DNA of 64,000 nucleotides from an uncultured bacterium (GCA_903834785.1 CAILKP010000061.1:124001-188000); one strand, 5' to 3'. Positions 36,174-45,514 are shown, counted from the stretch's first letter. Notes: a model not told the origin generated them from the sequence alone. A program made the numbers and translations.

Positions 36174-37163
36174 ATGGACGATTCGACGAATCCCGCGAGC
36201 AAACCGTCTGCCTCAACCAGACCGGCCCCCCCACTGCCACTGCCGCCCCGGAATCCCGCAGGCCACAAGGGCACCTTCGGAACCGTCAGCGTGATCGGCG
36301 GCTGCGCCATGCATCCGCACCGGATGGCCGGTGCCCCCGCGCTGTCCGCCCGGGCTGCCCTCCGCACCGGTGCCGGACTGGCCCGACTGGTGATGCCCGC
36401 CGCACTGTGCGACATCGGCCTGACACTCTGCCCGTCGGCCACGGCCCGGCCGGTCCGCCAGCTCGACGATGGCGATCTGGATCGCAATGACCTTGCCGCC
36501 GCGATGGATGCCGCCCGTTTCGATCAGCACGTCATGGCCGTCGGGCCCGGCCTGAGTACCGGCGAAGGTGCCCAGCACACGGTCATGCTCGCCGTCGGTC
36601 AGGGCGAGTGTCACGTTGTCCTCGATGCCGACGGCATCAACTCGCTCGGGCTCCTCACCGATTTGCAAGACACACTCGTCGCTCCGGTGATCATGACGCC
36701 GCACCCCGGCGAGTTCCGTCGCCTTGCCAGGGTGCTGGAGATGGAGCAAGCGATCGACACGCCGGAACAGCGTGAGCAGGCCGCAGGCGAAATGGCCCGG
36801 CGGCTGGGTTGCATCGTCGTGCTCAAAGGTGCCGGCACCGTGGTGACGGACGGCCACCGGATGTACGTCAACCCCACCGGCAACGCGGCCATGGCTACCG
36901 CCGGCACCGGTGATGTACTGACGGGCATCATCGCAGGCCTTGCCGCCCAGTTCGTGCCGCCGCCCAGTGAGCCCCGCCCCTGGCCGATGGCCCCGCGCCC
37001 GGCCGATCCGTCACGGCCATGGTCGCTCTACGACGCCGCATGCTTCGGCGTCTGGCTGCACGGTGCGGCAGGCGACGCGTGGTGCCAAAGCCGAAACTCA
37101 CCGGCCGGGTTACTCGCCGATGAACTCGCCGATGCGGTTCCCGGCGTCCTCGGCTCGCTGTAG
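36174..37163 (+). CDS. nnrD: ADP-dependent NAD(P)H-hydrate dehydratase
   Basis: The 329-residue ribokinase-fold enzyme repairs hydrated NAD(P)H. GTVSVIGGCAMHPHRMAGAP opens the YjeF_C domain, and TPHPGEFRRL and NPTGNAAMATAGTGDVLTG are the nucleotide-binding signatures. The NnrE epimerase domain that often precedes it is missing here. A ~30-residue insert of Pro-rich sequence (FVPPPSEPRPWPM) lies near the C-terminus. It starts 15 nt after the pterin dehydratase gene. Confidence 0.93.
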   Translation: MDDSTNPASKPSASTRPAPPLPLPPRNPAGHKGTFGTVSVIGGCAMHPHRMAGAPALSARAALRTGAGLARLVMPAALCDIGLTLCPSATARPVRQLDDGDLDRNDLAAAMDAARFDQHVMAVGPGLSTGEGAQHTVMLAVGQGECHVVLDADGINSLGLLTDLQDTLVAPVIMTPHPGEFRRLARVLEMEQAIDTPEQREQAAGEMARRLGCIVVLKGAGTVVTDGHRMYVNPTGNAAMATAGTGDVLTGIIAGLAAQFVPPPSEPRPWPMAPRPADPSRPWSLYDAACFGVWLHGAAGDAWCQSRNSPAGLLADELADAVPGVLGSL

Positions 37164-37196
37164 CACACGCAACTGCAAGCACCCCCGCTCCACCGC

Positions 37197-39098
37197 TCAT
37201 CCGCCGGCCAGCGCGGCCTCATGCGAGCCGCTGGTTTCCACAAGCGACATGTCGTAGATCGGCAGGATCGGGATCCTGCCCGTAATGCTGTGCCGGGCTG
37301 CCGCAAGCAACTCGGGCTCGAACCGATCGCTCGACAGCACAACGGCATCGGGCGCAAGGTCATCACACGCTCGCCCGGGTGCGACAATCGGCAGCCCCGC
37401 CAGCATCGCACGCTCACCGGGATTCACGGCCGCCGCATCATCAATGAAGCCGACAACACCAAGCCCGTTGCAAGGGCCAAGCTCCAGCACATCACACAAC
37501 ATTCTCGAGTGGTTCCCGGCACCGTACAGCGCGATGCGTCGGAAGCCCTCCTCGGCCAGCCGGTGCAGCACAATGAGAGCACGGTCGGCAGGACGTGTAT
37601 TCAGCAGAGCGTGCGGCACAATCGGAATACTCCCCCGCCGCAGCATGCCCGAGACCACCGCCGGTGTCGGCGGCAGTTGCCCCGGATCGAAGATCACCGC
37701 CTTGCCGGGCAGCGCCGTCAGCGGGCTTGAAGCGATCTCGACGCCGGCTTCCGCAGCCCAAAGCTTGCAGAGCTCCATCCCCTGACCCGCCTGATCCGGC
37801 GGAAACGTACACCGCGGCCAGTGCGCCTGACCGTGCACGTCCGACCCAGAGCCCGCCGCCGAGTGCAGCCGGCGCAGGCCGAGCATGTGCGAACGCTGGA
37901 CCGGAACTGGCAGTGCCATGACATTGTCCAGGAGGGCGACGTACTTCCTAGCCGTCGCCGCCGCCGAGAAGTGCTCACTGGCGACCTTCCACGCCTCGCT
38001 GCCGATTCTCGCCAGAGCATCCCGCCGCAGCGCGAGCAGCGCAATGTGCTCGGCGAGCGTGTCGGTATCACCGATCTCCGCAAGCAGCCCGCTTCGATTG
38101 TGCGTGATCCATCGCTCAATACCCGGAATCCGCGTGACGACCGGGGCCAGCCCCAGGCCCATCGCCTCCTGCATGGCCACGCTGGTCCCCTCGGCCGCTG
38201 AGGTCAGCGTGAAGATATCGCAACTTCTCAGCAGCGACTGAACCTCCGCAGCGCCCAGCGCACCGAGCAGCTGAACCGGGCCGTGCTGATGGGCCAGCAG
38301 ATGCGCCTGGCTCATCGCCGCCGTCAGCGGAACCCGCATGTCGCCATCACCGGCGATGTGAAGCTGAAAGTCGACATTCCGTCGGCGAAGCGTCGCCGCC
38401 AGGGCAACCAGATCCATCACCCGCTTCTGCGGCTGTTCCAGCCTTCCCAGCCAGACGATTCGAACCGGCCCGCCGCTCGCCGGCGTTCGTGGAGCCTCCG
38501 CGACGGGCGCACCTGAGGGAATCATGCTCACCGGAAGATACCGATCCGTGCAGTGCGCTCGAAGGATGTCGCGCAGCCAGTCGGCACACACCGCACTGAC
38601 ACCCACCCCACCGTCCGTCGGCTGGTAACGTTCGATCAGCACTCGGTTGGAAGGCTCATCGGTCCGGGCTGCGGAAATCACACGCACAGGTCGATCAGTC
38701 CCCATCGCCTCGTCGCGAACCTGCTGCGCAACCATCTGGCACAGGTCGCTGTTGGCGGGAAGAAGCACATCCGGCGCCAGCGCGAGCACCTGGCGACGGG
38801 TGAGTTCCAGCATCTCCAGCACGTCGCCGGACTGCGGCCACGAAATCAACTTCGCATCGGGCTCATCACACAGCGCAGGCGGCAGCCCCGCACCGGCATC
38901 AACCGGCATCACAACCGTGCACAGCCGCCAAGGGCTTGCCCCGCTCACCCGCTGGCGAAGCTGGGCGGCAAGCCTGGAAGCCCATGTCGCCACACCCCCA
39001 ACATTCGCCTCACCCGCCCGCGCAGTCAGGATCGCAACAGCCGTGCGTGGCACAGCGGCGCTACCGACCGACGGGTTGGCATCTGCAGGGTCAGGCAT
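37197..39098 (-). CDS. Fused GT4-type glycosyltransferase, copy 2
   Basis: The 633-residue protein resembles family GT4 glycosyltransferases in residues 1-410. ARAGEANVGGVATWASRLA is the N-terminal Gly loop, VWLGRLEQPQKRVMDL starts the donor domain, and AAEGTSVAMQEAMGLGLAPV with a Glu pair is the nucleotide-sugar site. Residues ~480-620 form a second Rossmann-like domain (RRIALYGAGNHSRMLCDVL, VVGFIDDAA, DAVVLSSDRFEPEL) similar to the nucleotide-binding part of PglD/NeuD or C-methyltransferase partner domains. The neighbour at 39255-41168 is a full-length duplicate. Confidence 0.8.
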   Translation of the reverse strand: MPDPADANPSVGSAAVPRTAVAILTARAGEANVGGVATWASRLAAQLRQRVSGASPWRLCTVVMPVDAGAGLPPALCDEPDAKLISWPQSGDVLEMLELTRRQVLALAPDVLLPANSDLCQMVAQQVRDEAMGTDRPVRVISAARTDEPSNRVLIERYQPTDGGVGVSAVCADWLRDILRAHCTDRYLPVSMIPSGAPVAEAPRTPASGGPVRIVWLGRLEQPQKRVMDLVALAATLRRRNVDFQLHIAGDGDMRVPLTAAMSQAHLLAHQHGPVQLLGALGAAEVQSLLRSCDIFTLTSAAEGTSVAMQEAMGLGLAPVVTRIPGIERWITHNRSGLLAEIGDTDTLAEHIALLALRRDALARIGSEAWKVASEHFSAAATARKYVALLDNVMALPVPVQRSHMLGLRRLHSAAGSGSDVHGQAHWPRCTFPPDQAGQGMELCKLWAAEAGVEIASSPLTALPGKAVIFDPGQLPPTPAVVSGMLRRGSIPIVPHALLNTRPADRALIVLHRLAEEGFRRIALYGAGNHSRMLCDVLELGPCNGLGVVGFIDDAAAVNPGERAMLAGLPIVAPGRACDDLAPDAVVLSSDRFEPELLAAARHSITGRIPILPIYDMSLVETSGSHEAALAGG

Positions 39099-39254
39099 GT
39101 TCCGCCCTCAGTATCGGCGTGGCCTCACCCGCGTGTGCAGCACCCGGCCGCTGGTGGGTGAAACGCCCCACCCGACGCGTGCTTTCAGACTGAAGACAGC
39201 ACCCTCCAAACCACCGAACAACACCCGAGGCCTGTTTTCTTCACGGCCCGCGCC

Positions 39255-41168
39255 TCAGGCCACCCGGCGGCCCGCGGCCTCGGCACGCCCATGCTCCAGT
39301 GACGGGTCGTAGATCGAGCGAACCGGGATCCCTGCACGACGGAACCTCTGGGCGGCATCCGTCAGCGACGGCTCATGACGGTCGCTGGAGAGCACGATCG
39401 CATCGGGTGCCAGATCATCGCTGGCACGATCAGGATGCACCACCGGCAGACCGGCGATCTTCGTGCCGCCACCGCGGGCCGCTTCAGCTGGCGCAGCAGC
39501 ATCATCGATGATGCCCACGATCGGAAAACCGCCGCCCGCGGCCAGATTCAACCCGCCGCACAAGGCGCGTGTGTGGGCACCCGCTCCATACAGCGCAATC
39601 CGCCGATGGCCCGCCCGCACCAGATCGCTCAGCACGCCCCGAGCACGCTCACATGGCCGATGGTCCATCAGCGCGTGCGGCACCACCGGGATCACACCCC
39701 GGGCCAACAACGTGCACACCAGCCGCGGCGTCGGCGGCAGCCGTGCCGGATCAAAGATCACGCAGTCACCGCCGATCGCTGTTTCCGGCGATGTCGCAAT
39801 CCGCACACCCGCCTGGGTCGCCCACCGGCTGCAGATCTCCACGGCACGGGCGGCGGCACCATCGTCGAAGGTGCAACGCGGCCAATGAGCCAGCGCATGC
39901 GATGCGGCCGTCGAGGCAGCCGCAGCATTGAGCCGGCGAAGTCCCAGCAGGCGTGACGGTCCGCCGTCGGCCGGCAGCGCAACGACTTGCTCAAACAGCG
40001 AGACATAGCGATCATCCGTCGCCGCAGTCGCAAAGTGCCGGCACGCCGTTTCCCACGCCGCCCGGCCCATCTCAGCCAGTACGCAGCGGTCCGCAGCAAC
40101 TGCGGCGATGCGTCCAGCCAGCACCTCAGGCCGGCCGACCGGTGCGACCACCCCGCTGCGACCATCACTGATCCAATGCTCGATACCGGGAATCTGCGTC
40201 ACCGCGGGCACCACGCCCAGGCCCATGGCCTCCTGCATAGCCAAACTGGTGCCTTCCGCGGCACTGGTCAGCACCAGTACATCACAGCCCGCCAGCAACT
40301 CGCCGGTGGCGACAGGATCCAGCGGTCCATGGAAGCGGACCGGCCCGCCCTGATACGCAAACAACCGCTGGCTTGCCAGCACGGTCGACAGAGGGCCCCG
40401 CATCTCGCCATCACCGGCGATGTGCAGCACAAAATCCACCCCGCACTCACGCAGTGCCGTGGCCAGCAGCGGCAGGTCCATCACACGTTTTTGTGACTGT
40501 TCCAGCCGTCCCAGCCAGGCCAGTTGCAACGGGCCGCCGCTCGCCACCGTGCGCGGCTGCGAGGCAACATCAGCACCCGCGGGGATCAGTTCAACCGGTA
40601 GCGTGCGCTGCGGGGCGTGCACCCGAAGGATGCCGCGGAGCCACTCCTCGCACGGCACGCTGACGCCGAACCCTCCATCGGCGGGCTGATACCGCTCCAG
40701 CAGCGTGCGATTCGCCGCTTCATCAGTCTGAGCCGAAACAATGACCCGAACCGGCCGGGCGCTTCGCGCTGTGGCATCGCGCACCTGCTGCGCCACCATC
40801 TGGCACAAGTCGGAGTTCCCGGGAAGCAGCACACACGGATCGCGGGAGATGATCTCCAGCCGCGTCGCCTCCAGCAGCTCCAGCAGATCGCCCGACTCCG
40901 GCCACGGAACCACCGTCACGTCCGGTTCACCGGCCAGCGCAGCAGGCATCACCGCGCAGGGCTCCACGGACATCACAACGGTGTGCAGCCTCCACCGATG
41001 GCGGCTGGCACGGAGCCGCGAGGCCAGACGAGCCGACCAGGTCGCCACACCACCGATGTTCGCCTCGTTTGCGCGAGCGGTCAGAACAGAGATGGCGACG
41101 CGGTACCCGGTGCCAGCAGGGGCACCGACAGACGGATCCGGGTTGGATGCTGTTTGTTGCAGGGCCAT
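39255..41168 (-). CDS. Fused GT4-type glycosyltransferase, copy 1
   Basis: The 637-residue protein starts at the ATG of MALQQTASN. It has the same two-domain plan as the gene at 37197-39098: GT4 (EANIGGVATWSARLA, AWLGRLEQSQKRVMDL, EGTSLAMQEAMGLG) and the C-terminal Rossmann-like domain (RRIALYGAGAHTRALC, IVGIIDDAAAP, DAIVLSSDRHEP). Identical stretches such as NSDLCQMVAQQVRD show a recent tandem duplication. The acceptor is unknown; cell-surface polysaccharide is plausible. No flippase or polymerase gene is adjacent. Confidence 0.8.
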   Translation of the reverse strand: MALQQTASNPDPSVGAPAGTGYRVAISVLTARANEANIGGVATWSARLASRLRASRHRWRLHTVVMSVEPCAVMPAALAGEPDVTVVPWPESGDLLELLEATRLEIISRDPCVLLPGNSDLCQMVAQQVRDATARSARPVRVIVSAQTDEAANRTLLERYQPADGGFGVSVPCEEWLRGILRVHAPQRTLPVELIPAGADVASQPRTVASGGPLQLAWLGRLEQSQKRVMDLPLLATALRECGVDFVLHIAGDGEMRGPLSTVLASQRLFAYQGGPVRFHGPLDPVATGELLAGCDVLVLTSAAEGTSLAMQEAMGLGVVPAVTQIPGIEHWISDGRSGVVAPVGRPEVLAGRIAAVAADRCVLAEMGRAAWETACRHFATAATDDRYVSLFEQVVALPADGGPSRLLGLRRLNAAAASTAASHALAHWPRCTFDDGAAARAVEICSRWATQAGVRIATSPETAIGGDCVIFDPARLPPTPRLVCTLLARGVIPVVPHALMDHRPCERARGVLSDLVRAGHRRIALYGAGAHTRALCGGLNLAAGGGFPIVGIIDDAAAPAEAARGGGTKIAGLPVVHPDRASDDLAPDAIVLSSDRHEPSLTDAAQRFRRAGIPVRSIYDPSLEHGRAEAAGRRVA

Positions 41169-41282
41169 GGTGGGGTCTGAGCAGTATCGACTCACCAAAC
41201 ACCCCCCCAGCCGGGGGTGGCCACGATGCTGGCTGTTGGGCCGTCAATGACACGGGATGTACCGGCCCGGAAAGCCCGCAGG

Positions 41283-41291
41283 TGCGATAAT
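41283..41291 (+). promoter_or_regulatory. Extended -10 promoter, possible leaderless start of the histidine kinase
   Basis: TGC-GATAAT is an extended -10 element ending 5 nt before the kinase ATG at 41297. With normal spacing transcription would begin at or within the start codon, so the mRNA would be leaderless. No convincing -35 is present. Confidence 0.45.
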
Positions 41292-41296
41292 CAACC

Positions 41297-42208
41297 ATGC
41301 GAACGCTGGCAAGTTGGATAACCAGCCCCCGGGCCAGGCCTGTGCGCACCCTGGCCGCGGTGCTGCTGCTTGCGTTCACCATCGAATGCACCATCATGCT
41401 GCTGATGGCCTGGCTCTGGCCCGGCCGCGATGATGCCGTTGGCGAGGCAGTCGTCGATGCCATGCTGCTGACCCTGATCCTCGCCCCCGTCCTGTGGGTT
41501 CTCATCGTTCGTCCGCTCCAGCAGCTCTCCGCCGACCGCGGCCGTCTGCTGGGCCAGCTGTTCACCGCACAGGAGGAGGAGCGAGGTCGCCTCGCCCAGG
41601 ACATGCACGACGAGCTCGGCCAGCATCTCACAGCGATCCTCGTCGGGCTCCGCACCATCGAACTCGCCGAGGACCTGCCCACCGCCAAGGCCCGCGCCGC
41701 AGCCGCGACCGAAGCCGCTTCCATCGGCCTGCAGACCGTCCGCCAGATCTCCCGTGGATTGCGCCCGACCGTGCTGACCGATCTGGGATTGATCCCCGCG
41801 GTCGAGCGGCTCTGCAAAGATTTCACCGAAACCCACGGCATCCCGGTCTCAGCAAGCATCGACCTGCCACCAGACGCTCGCTTTTCTCCAGAAGTCGAAA
41901 TCGGCGTGTTCCGCGTGCTCCAGGAGTCCCTGACCAACTGCGCCCGCCATGCCGCCGCGCGGCAGGTCACCGTCTCACTCCGCCACGACGGCAGCGACAT
42001 TCTCATGTCCATCCGCGACGACGGCACCGGGTTCAACTCCAGATCACTGGCAGGCCGGTCATTCGGTATCGACGGGATGCGCCAGCGGGTCGAGCTGCTC
42101 AACGGCCGGTTCCAGATCCGGTCCGCTGCCAGCGAGGGAACTACCGTAAACCTCTTCCTCCCCGCTACGAGGACCGCACATGAGCAAAACAAGAGTCTTC
42201 CTGGTTGA
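41297..42208 (+). CDS. NarX/DesK-type sensor histidine kinase
   Basis: The 303-residue membrane kinase has two membrane helices (about 17-40 and 52-71) with a short periplasmic loop. A HisKA_3 domain follows with H104 in EEERGRLAQDMHDELGQHL, and an HATPase domain with VLQESLTNCARHA, IRDDGTGF and FGIDGMRQRVE. It should phosphorylate the response regulator that overlaps its 3' end. The sensed signal is unknown; the periplasmic part is too short for a classic ligand domain. Confidence 0.93.
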   Translation: MRTLASWITSPRARPVRTLAAVLLLAFTIECTIMLLMAWLWPGRDDAVGEAVVDAMLLTLILAPVLWVLIVRPLQQLSADRGRLLGQLFTAQEEERGRLAQDMHDELGQHLTAILVGLRTIELAEDLPTAKARAAAATEAASIGLQTVRQISRGLRPTVLTDLGLIPAVERLCKDFTETHGIPVSASIDLPPDARFSPEVEIGVFRVLQESLTNCARHAAARQVTVSLRHDGSDILMSIRDDGTGFNSRSLAGRSFGIDGMRQRVELLNGRFQIRSAASEGTTVNLFLPATRTAHEQNKSLPG

Positions 42209-42845
42209 TGACCACCTGCTGCTCCGCAGCGGCATCAAGCTGCTGATCAACGCCCAGTTCGACATGGAGGTTGTCGGCGAGGCCGGGACGCTGCACCAGG
42301 CCATCGATGGCGCCCCTGCCGCGAAGCCGGATGTCATCACGCTGGACCTCTCCATGCCCGGCGGCTCGGGCGTCGCCGGCGTCCAGCGACTGCTCGCAGT
42401 CGCCCAGAGTGCCCGCATTCTCGTGCTGACCATGCACGATGACCCCGCTTACGTCCGCACCGCCATGGCGATGGGCGCCTCCGGCTACGTCGTCAAAAGT
42501 GCGGCAGACACCGAACTGATCAGCGCCATCCGCGCAGTGGCCAAGGGCCGTGTCTTCGTCGATATCCAGAGCAGCGGCGCGATGGACAAGGTCTTCGGAT
42601 CCACTTCCGCCGACTCTGGCGGTCCGGCTCCCATCGCCACCCTCAGCGAGCGCGAACGCGAAGTCCTCGCATCCGTCGCCAAGGGTTACACCAACCAGCA
42701 GATCGCCGACCGGCTCAGCCTCAGCGTCAAGACCGTCGAGTCCTACCGCGCCCGGCTGATGCAGAAACTCGGTCTCAAGGATCGCGCCGATCTCATGCGG
42801 CTTGCCGTTGAAGCTGGGGTGCTCAAGGCCGGCGACGAGCCATAA
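42180..42845 (+). CDS. NarL/LuxR-family response regulator
   Basis: The 221-residue protein has a receiver domain with D10-D11 and the phosphorylated D56 (ITLDLSMPG), and a LuxR helix-turn-helix (ATLSEREREVLASVAKGYTN, then IADRLSLSVKTVESYR). It overlaps the kinase gene by 29 nt, so the two are translated together. The divergently placed glycosyltransferases upstream and the dockerin gene downstream are possible targets, which is inference. Confidence 0.95.
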   Translation: MSKTRVFLVDDHLLLRSGIKLLINAQFDMEVVGEAGTLHQAIDGAPAAKPDVITLDLSMPGGSGVAGVQRLLAVAQSARILVLTMHDDPAYVRTAMAMGASGYVVKSAADTELISAIRAVAKGRVFVDIQSSGAMDKVFGSTSADSGGPAPIATLSEREREVLASVAKGYTNQQIADRLSLSVKTVESYRARLMQKLGLKDRADLMRLAVEAGVLKAGDEP

Positions 42846-43147
42846 CAAGCGCTGCTGTGGCGAAGATCTTCTCGACTGACCGGGGATTCCCCGGCAGATC
42901 ACACACGCCGCCGGGCATGCCCCCTCACGCCCCGGCACGAAGTGGTGTTTTGCACTTTTGCACGCGCTCGCGCACGTGGTATTGTGCACGGTCAACATCA
43001 CCACAGCAGCCACATGGCTGCTTCTGGACTCAAGTCGATCCGGGTTCTGACTGCAACCGCACGCCGTCACCACACGCCCCGGACCAGCCGGCCTGACAAC
43101 AGCCCACACGCACCGCCCGGCGGTGCATTTTCGATAAGGAGCCTTGC
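42846..43147. other. Intergenic region before the Ig/dockerin gene
   Basis: These 302 nt hold a 6-bp hairpin without T tract at 42880-42894 (CCGGGG / CCCCGG), the TTTTGCAC repeat region at 42948-42989, and AAGGAG just before the ATG at 43148. No gene seen. Confidence 0.5.
42948..42989. promoter_or_regulatory. Operator-like TTTTGCAC repeats and weak promoter
   Basis: TTTTGCAC occurs twice in tandem (42948-42955 and 42956-42963), and GTGCAC occurs at 42984-42989 in inverted sense. TTGCAC (42958-42963) and TATTGT (42980-42985) are 16 nt apart and could act as weak -35 and -10. The arrangement suggests a regulated promoter for the dockerin gene at 43148. Confidence 0.35.
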
Positions 43148-44458
43148 ATGATCGGACTGAACTTTGGACACAACGCCGCCACCAGGTACCTGCTGGCCGC
43201 CGCCCCCGCCGCCCTGCTGTTTGCCTGCGGCAGTGCCATCGCTGATGTGACCATCGTCGGCGCGATCACCAACTGTGACGTGACCAACACAACGCCCGAG
43301 GTCTGCGATGAGATGGAAATCGAACTCGAAGGCCCCCACGCCTCCGACGTGGTGTACACCTGGCGCAACTACAACTACGGCGCACCGACCATCACCGATC
43401 TGCCCGGCAACACCGGCGTCCGCGTGAGCTACCACGCCGCCGGCCGCGTCACCCAGCGCAACGCGGTCGAGCACTTCGGCATCACCCTTCGCGACTTCAG
43501 CGTCCTGACCCGCCGCACCTTCCGCTGGAAGCACAACGGCGTGGTGGTCATGGCCGGCCCCGGCGCCAACGTGCAGATCCCCATTCCTGTCACCTACATC
43601 CCCCCCGCTCCCGTGCCCGTCGTCACCGAGGTCATCGAAAACGAGAGCCCCGAACAGGTCATGTGGATCCGGCGTTCCATCCACCGCATCCCCGGAGTTG
43701 TCACGCTCGACCAGCTCATGAGCGATAACCCGATCATCACGGGCGCCACCGTCCTGGAGACCGAGCTGTTCCGACTCGACCCGGGTGATGTGCTCGAGAG
43801 CGTCGAGAACCTCGATACCGAGGACTACCTCTTCTCTCAGATCATCGTCGTCGAGAACTACGCCGACATTCCAACCTTCAACGCCGCGACCGGCGACTGG
43901 GATCACGCCGCCGGCGCCCTGACCAGCCGCAACATGAGCGCCACGATCATCCAGCAGACTCCCTGCAGCGTTCGCCCAGTGCTCACCCTCGAGCCCGTAT
44001 CCGTTGCCGCCCCGCTCGACGGCACCGCGGAGTTCGACGCCCTCGCCACCGGCCAGTCGGAGTTCGGCCAGCTCAACTACCAGTGGTTCCACGACGGTGT
44101 GGCGATGACAGGCGAGGATTCCGAGCATCTCCGCGTCGACCCCGTCACTCCAGCCGATGTCGGCTACTACGTCTGCATCGTCACCAACGACTGCGGACAA
44201 GTCACCACCCACGGCGTCCAGTTGACTATCGCGATCAACTGCTCCCAGGCCGACATCGCCGGCGGCAACCCCGGTGGTGATGGCACCGTTGACGGCAACG
44301 ACTTCATCGCGTTCATCAATAGCTTCTCCATCGGTGATCCCGAGATCGACCCGGCGGCGGACGTCGAAGGCGGCGGTCCGAATAACGATCGCCCCGACGG
44401 CACCATCGACGGCGGCGACTTCATCGCCTTCATCAACGCCTTCGCAGCCGGTTGCTGA
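43148..44458 (+). CDS. Secreted Ig-like dockerin-type (terminal GC) protein
   Basis: The 436-residue secreted protein has a signal peptide ending GSAIA. Residues ~285-365 form an Ig-like domain (LEPVSVAAPLDGTAEFD, LNYQWFHDGVAMTG, ADVGYYVCIVTNDCG). Two dockerin-like motifs (DGTVDGNDFIAFIN and DGTIDGGDFIAFIN) lead to the terminal AFAAGC, as in the protein at 19048-20379. AAGGAG precedes the ATG. It is expected at the cell surface; no enzymatic domain is seen. Confidence 0.85.
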   Translation: MIGLNFGHNAATRYLLAAAPAALLFACGSAIADVTIVGAITNCDVTNTTPEVCDEMEIELEGPHASDVVYTWRNYNYGAPTITDLPGNTGVRVSYHAAGRVTQRNAVEHFGITLRDFSVLTRRTFRWKHNGVVVMAGPGANVQIPIPVTYIPPAPVPVVTEVIENESPEQVMWIRRSIHRIPGVVTLDQLMSDNPIITGATVLETELFRLDPGDVLESVENLDTEDYLFSQIIVVENYADIPTFNAATGDWDHAAGALTSRNMSATIIQQTPCSVRPVLTLEPVSVAAPLDGTAEFDALATGQSEFGQLNYQWFHDGVAMTGEDSEHLRVDPVTPADVGYYVCIVTNDCGQVTTHGVQLTIAINCSQADIAGGNPGGDGTVDGNDFIAFINSFSIGDPEIDPAADVEGGGPNNDRPDGTIDGGDFIAFINAFAAGC

Positions 44459-44787
44459 AGCAAAGTCCCGGACCCCGCTCCACTCAAACTCCCCAGACAG
44501 CGTCGACGGCATCACCACTCGATGCCGCCGCCGCTGCTTTTGCGAGGATCGCCCCTCTCAGTACACAACCAGGATGGGACCGGTTGTCGTCTCGCACCAC
44601 CGACACGCTTGCAACGCCGGGCACGTCGCAAGCGACGGTTCTCGGACGCTGGAAACAGGATTCAGGTACTCTCAAGTCACGTGAAGAACGGGCTTTACTT
44701 GCGTTTTGCCGTTGAGGCGGTATGATGCCAACCGGTCGGCCGCGTTTCCCGCGGCGGCCCCGAACCACACCCCTGGAGATGAGAGAG
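44459..44787. other. Intergenic region before the PEP-CTERM gene
   Basis: These 329 nt hold a weak GGCATC/GATGCC hairpin at about 44500-44520 after the dockerin gene and the promoter at 44699-44726. No gene seen. Confidence 0.4.
44699..44726 (+). promoter_or_regulatory. Candidate promoter of the PEP-CTERM gene
   Basis: TTGCGT, 16 nt, TATGAT (5 of 6 matches at -10) lies 62 nt upstream of the ATG at 44788. Confidence 0.4.
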
Positions 44788-45477
44788 ATGAAGCTCGCTA
44801 TCACTGCCGCCGCTGTTGCCTCGCTGGTCGCCGCCTCCGCCGCGTCCGCTCAGATTGCCTATTGGGCCTTCCCCGCCACGGCCCCCGCCCAGAACTATCA
44901 GATCAGCTTCCCCCTGGCTGCTGATCAGAAGGCTAACGCCGGCGCGGCGGTGATCACCACCAGCGCGGCCACCTGGACGGGCGGCGCCCCGACCGATTCG
45001 CTGGTGCAGGGCTCCTTCCAGTACTTCGGCGGCAGCACCCTCAACACGCTGCCCGGTTTCACCGCCGGTCAGGGCCTCAGCCTTCGCGGCAACACCCTCA
45101 ACGACTCCAACGGCAAGTCGATGACCCTGCAGTTCGACACCACCGGCTTCAGCGACATCGTCCTGTCCTACGCCGAGCGCGTGACCAGCACCGGCGCGAA
45201 CTCCATCGCCTTCTCCTACTCCACCGACGGCACGAACTTCACCCCCTTCACCACCGTCGCCCCGACCCGCGACTCCACGTTCCGCGTCCGCACCGTTGAC
45301 TTCTCCTCGGTGCCGGCTCTCAACAACCTCGCCGCGGCGTACATCCGCATGGAGTTCACCGGCTTCTCCAGCGCTGCCGGCGCCGTCCGCTTCGACAACA
45401 TCCAGGTCGTCCCGACCCCGGGCGCTGCCGCCCTGCTGGGCCTGGGTGGTCTGGCCGCCTTCCGTCGCCGCCGCTAA
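44788..45477 (+). CDS. PEP-CTERM sorting-domain protein
   Basis: The 229-residue secreted protein has a clean signal peptide (MKLAITAAAVASLVAASAASA) and a beta-rich jelly-roll-like body (SMTLQFDTTGFSDIVLSYAE; IAFSYSTDGTNFTPF). The C-terminus is VPTPGAAALLGLGGLAAF plus four arginines, the planctomycete version of the PEP-CTERM signal handled by exosortase. Exosortase is not encoded in this window. A strong terminator follows. Confidence 0.88.
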   Translation: MKLAITAAAVASLVAASAASAQIAYWAFPATAPAQNYQISFPLAADQKANAGAAVITTSAATWTGGAPTDSLVQGSFQYFGGSTLNTLPGFTAGQGLSLRGNTLNDSNGKSMTLQFDTTGFSDIVLSYAERVTSTGANSIAFSYSTDGTNFTPFTTVAPTRDSTFRVRTVDFSSVPALNNLAAAYIRMEFTGFSSAAGAVRFDNIQVVPTPGAAALLGLGGLAAFRRRR

Positions 45478-45514
45478 AGCTCGGCCCGGTCCGCAACGCT
45501 TCAACGAACATGAC

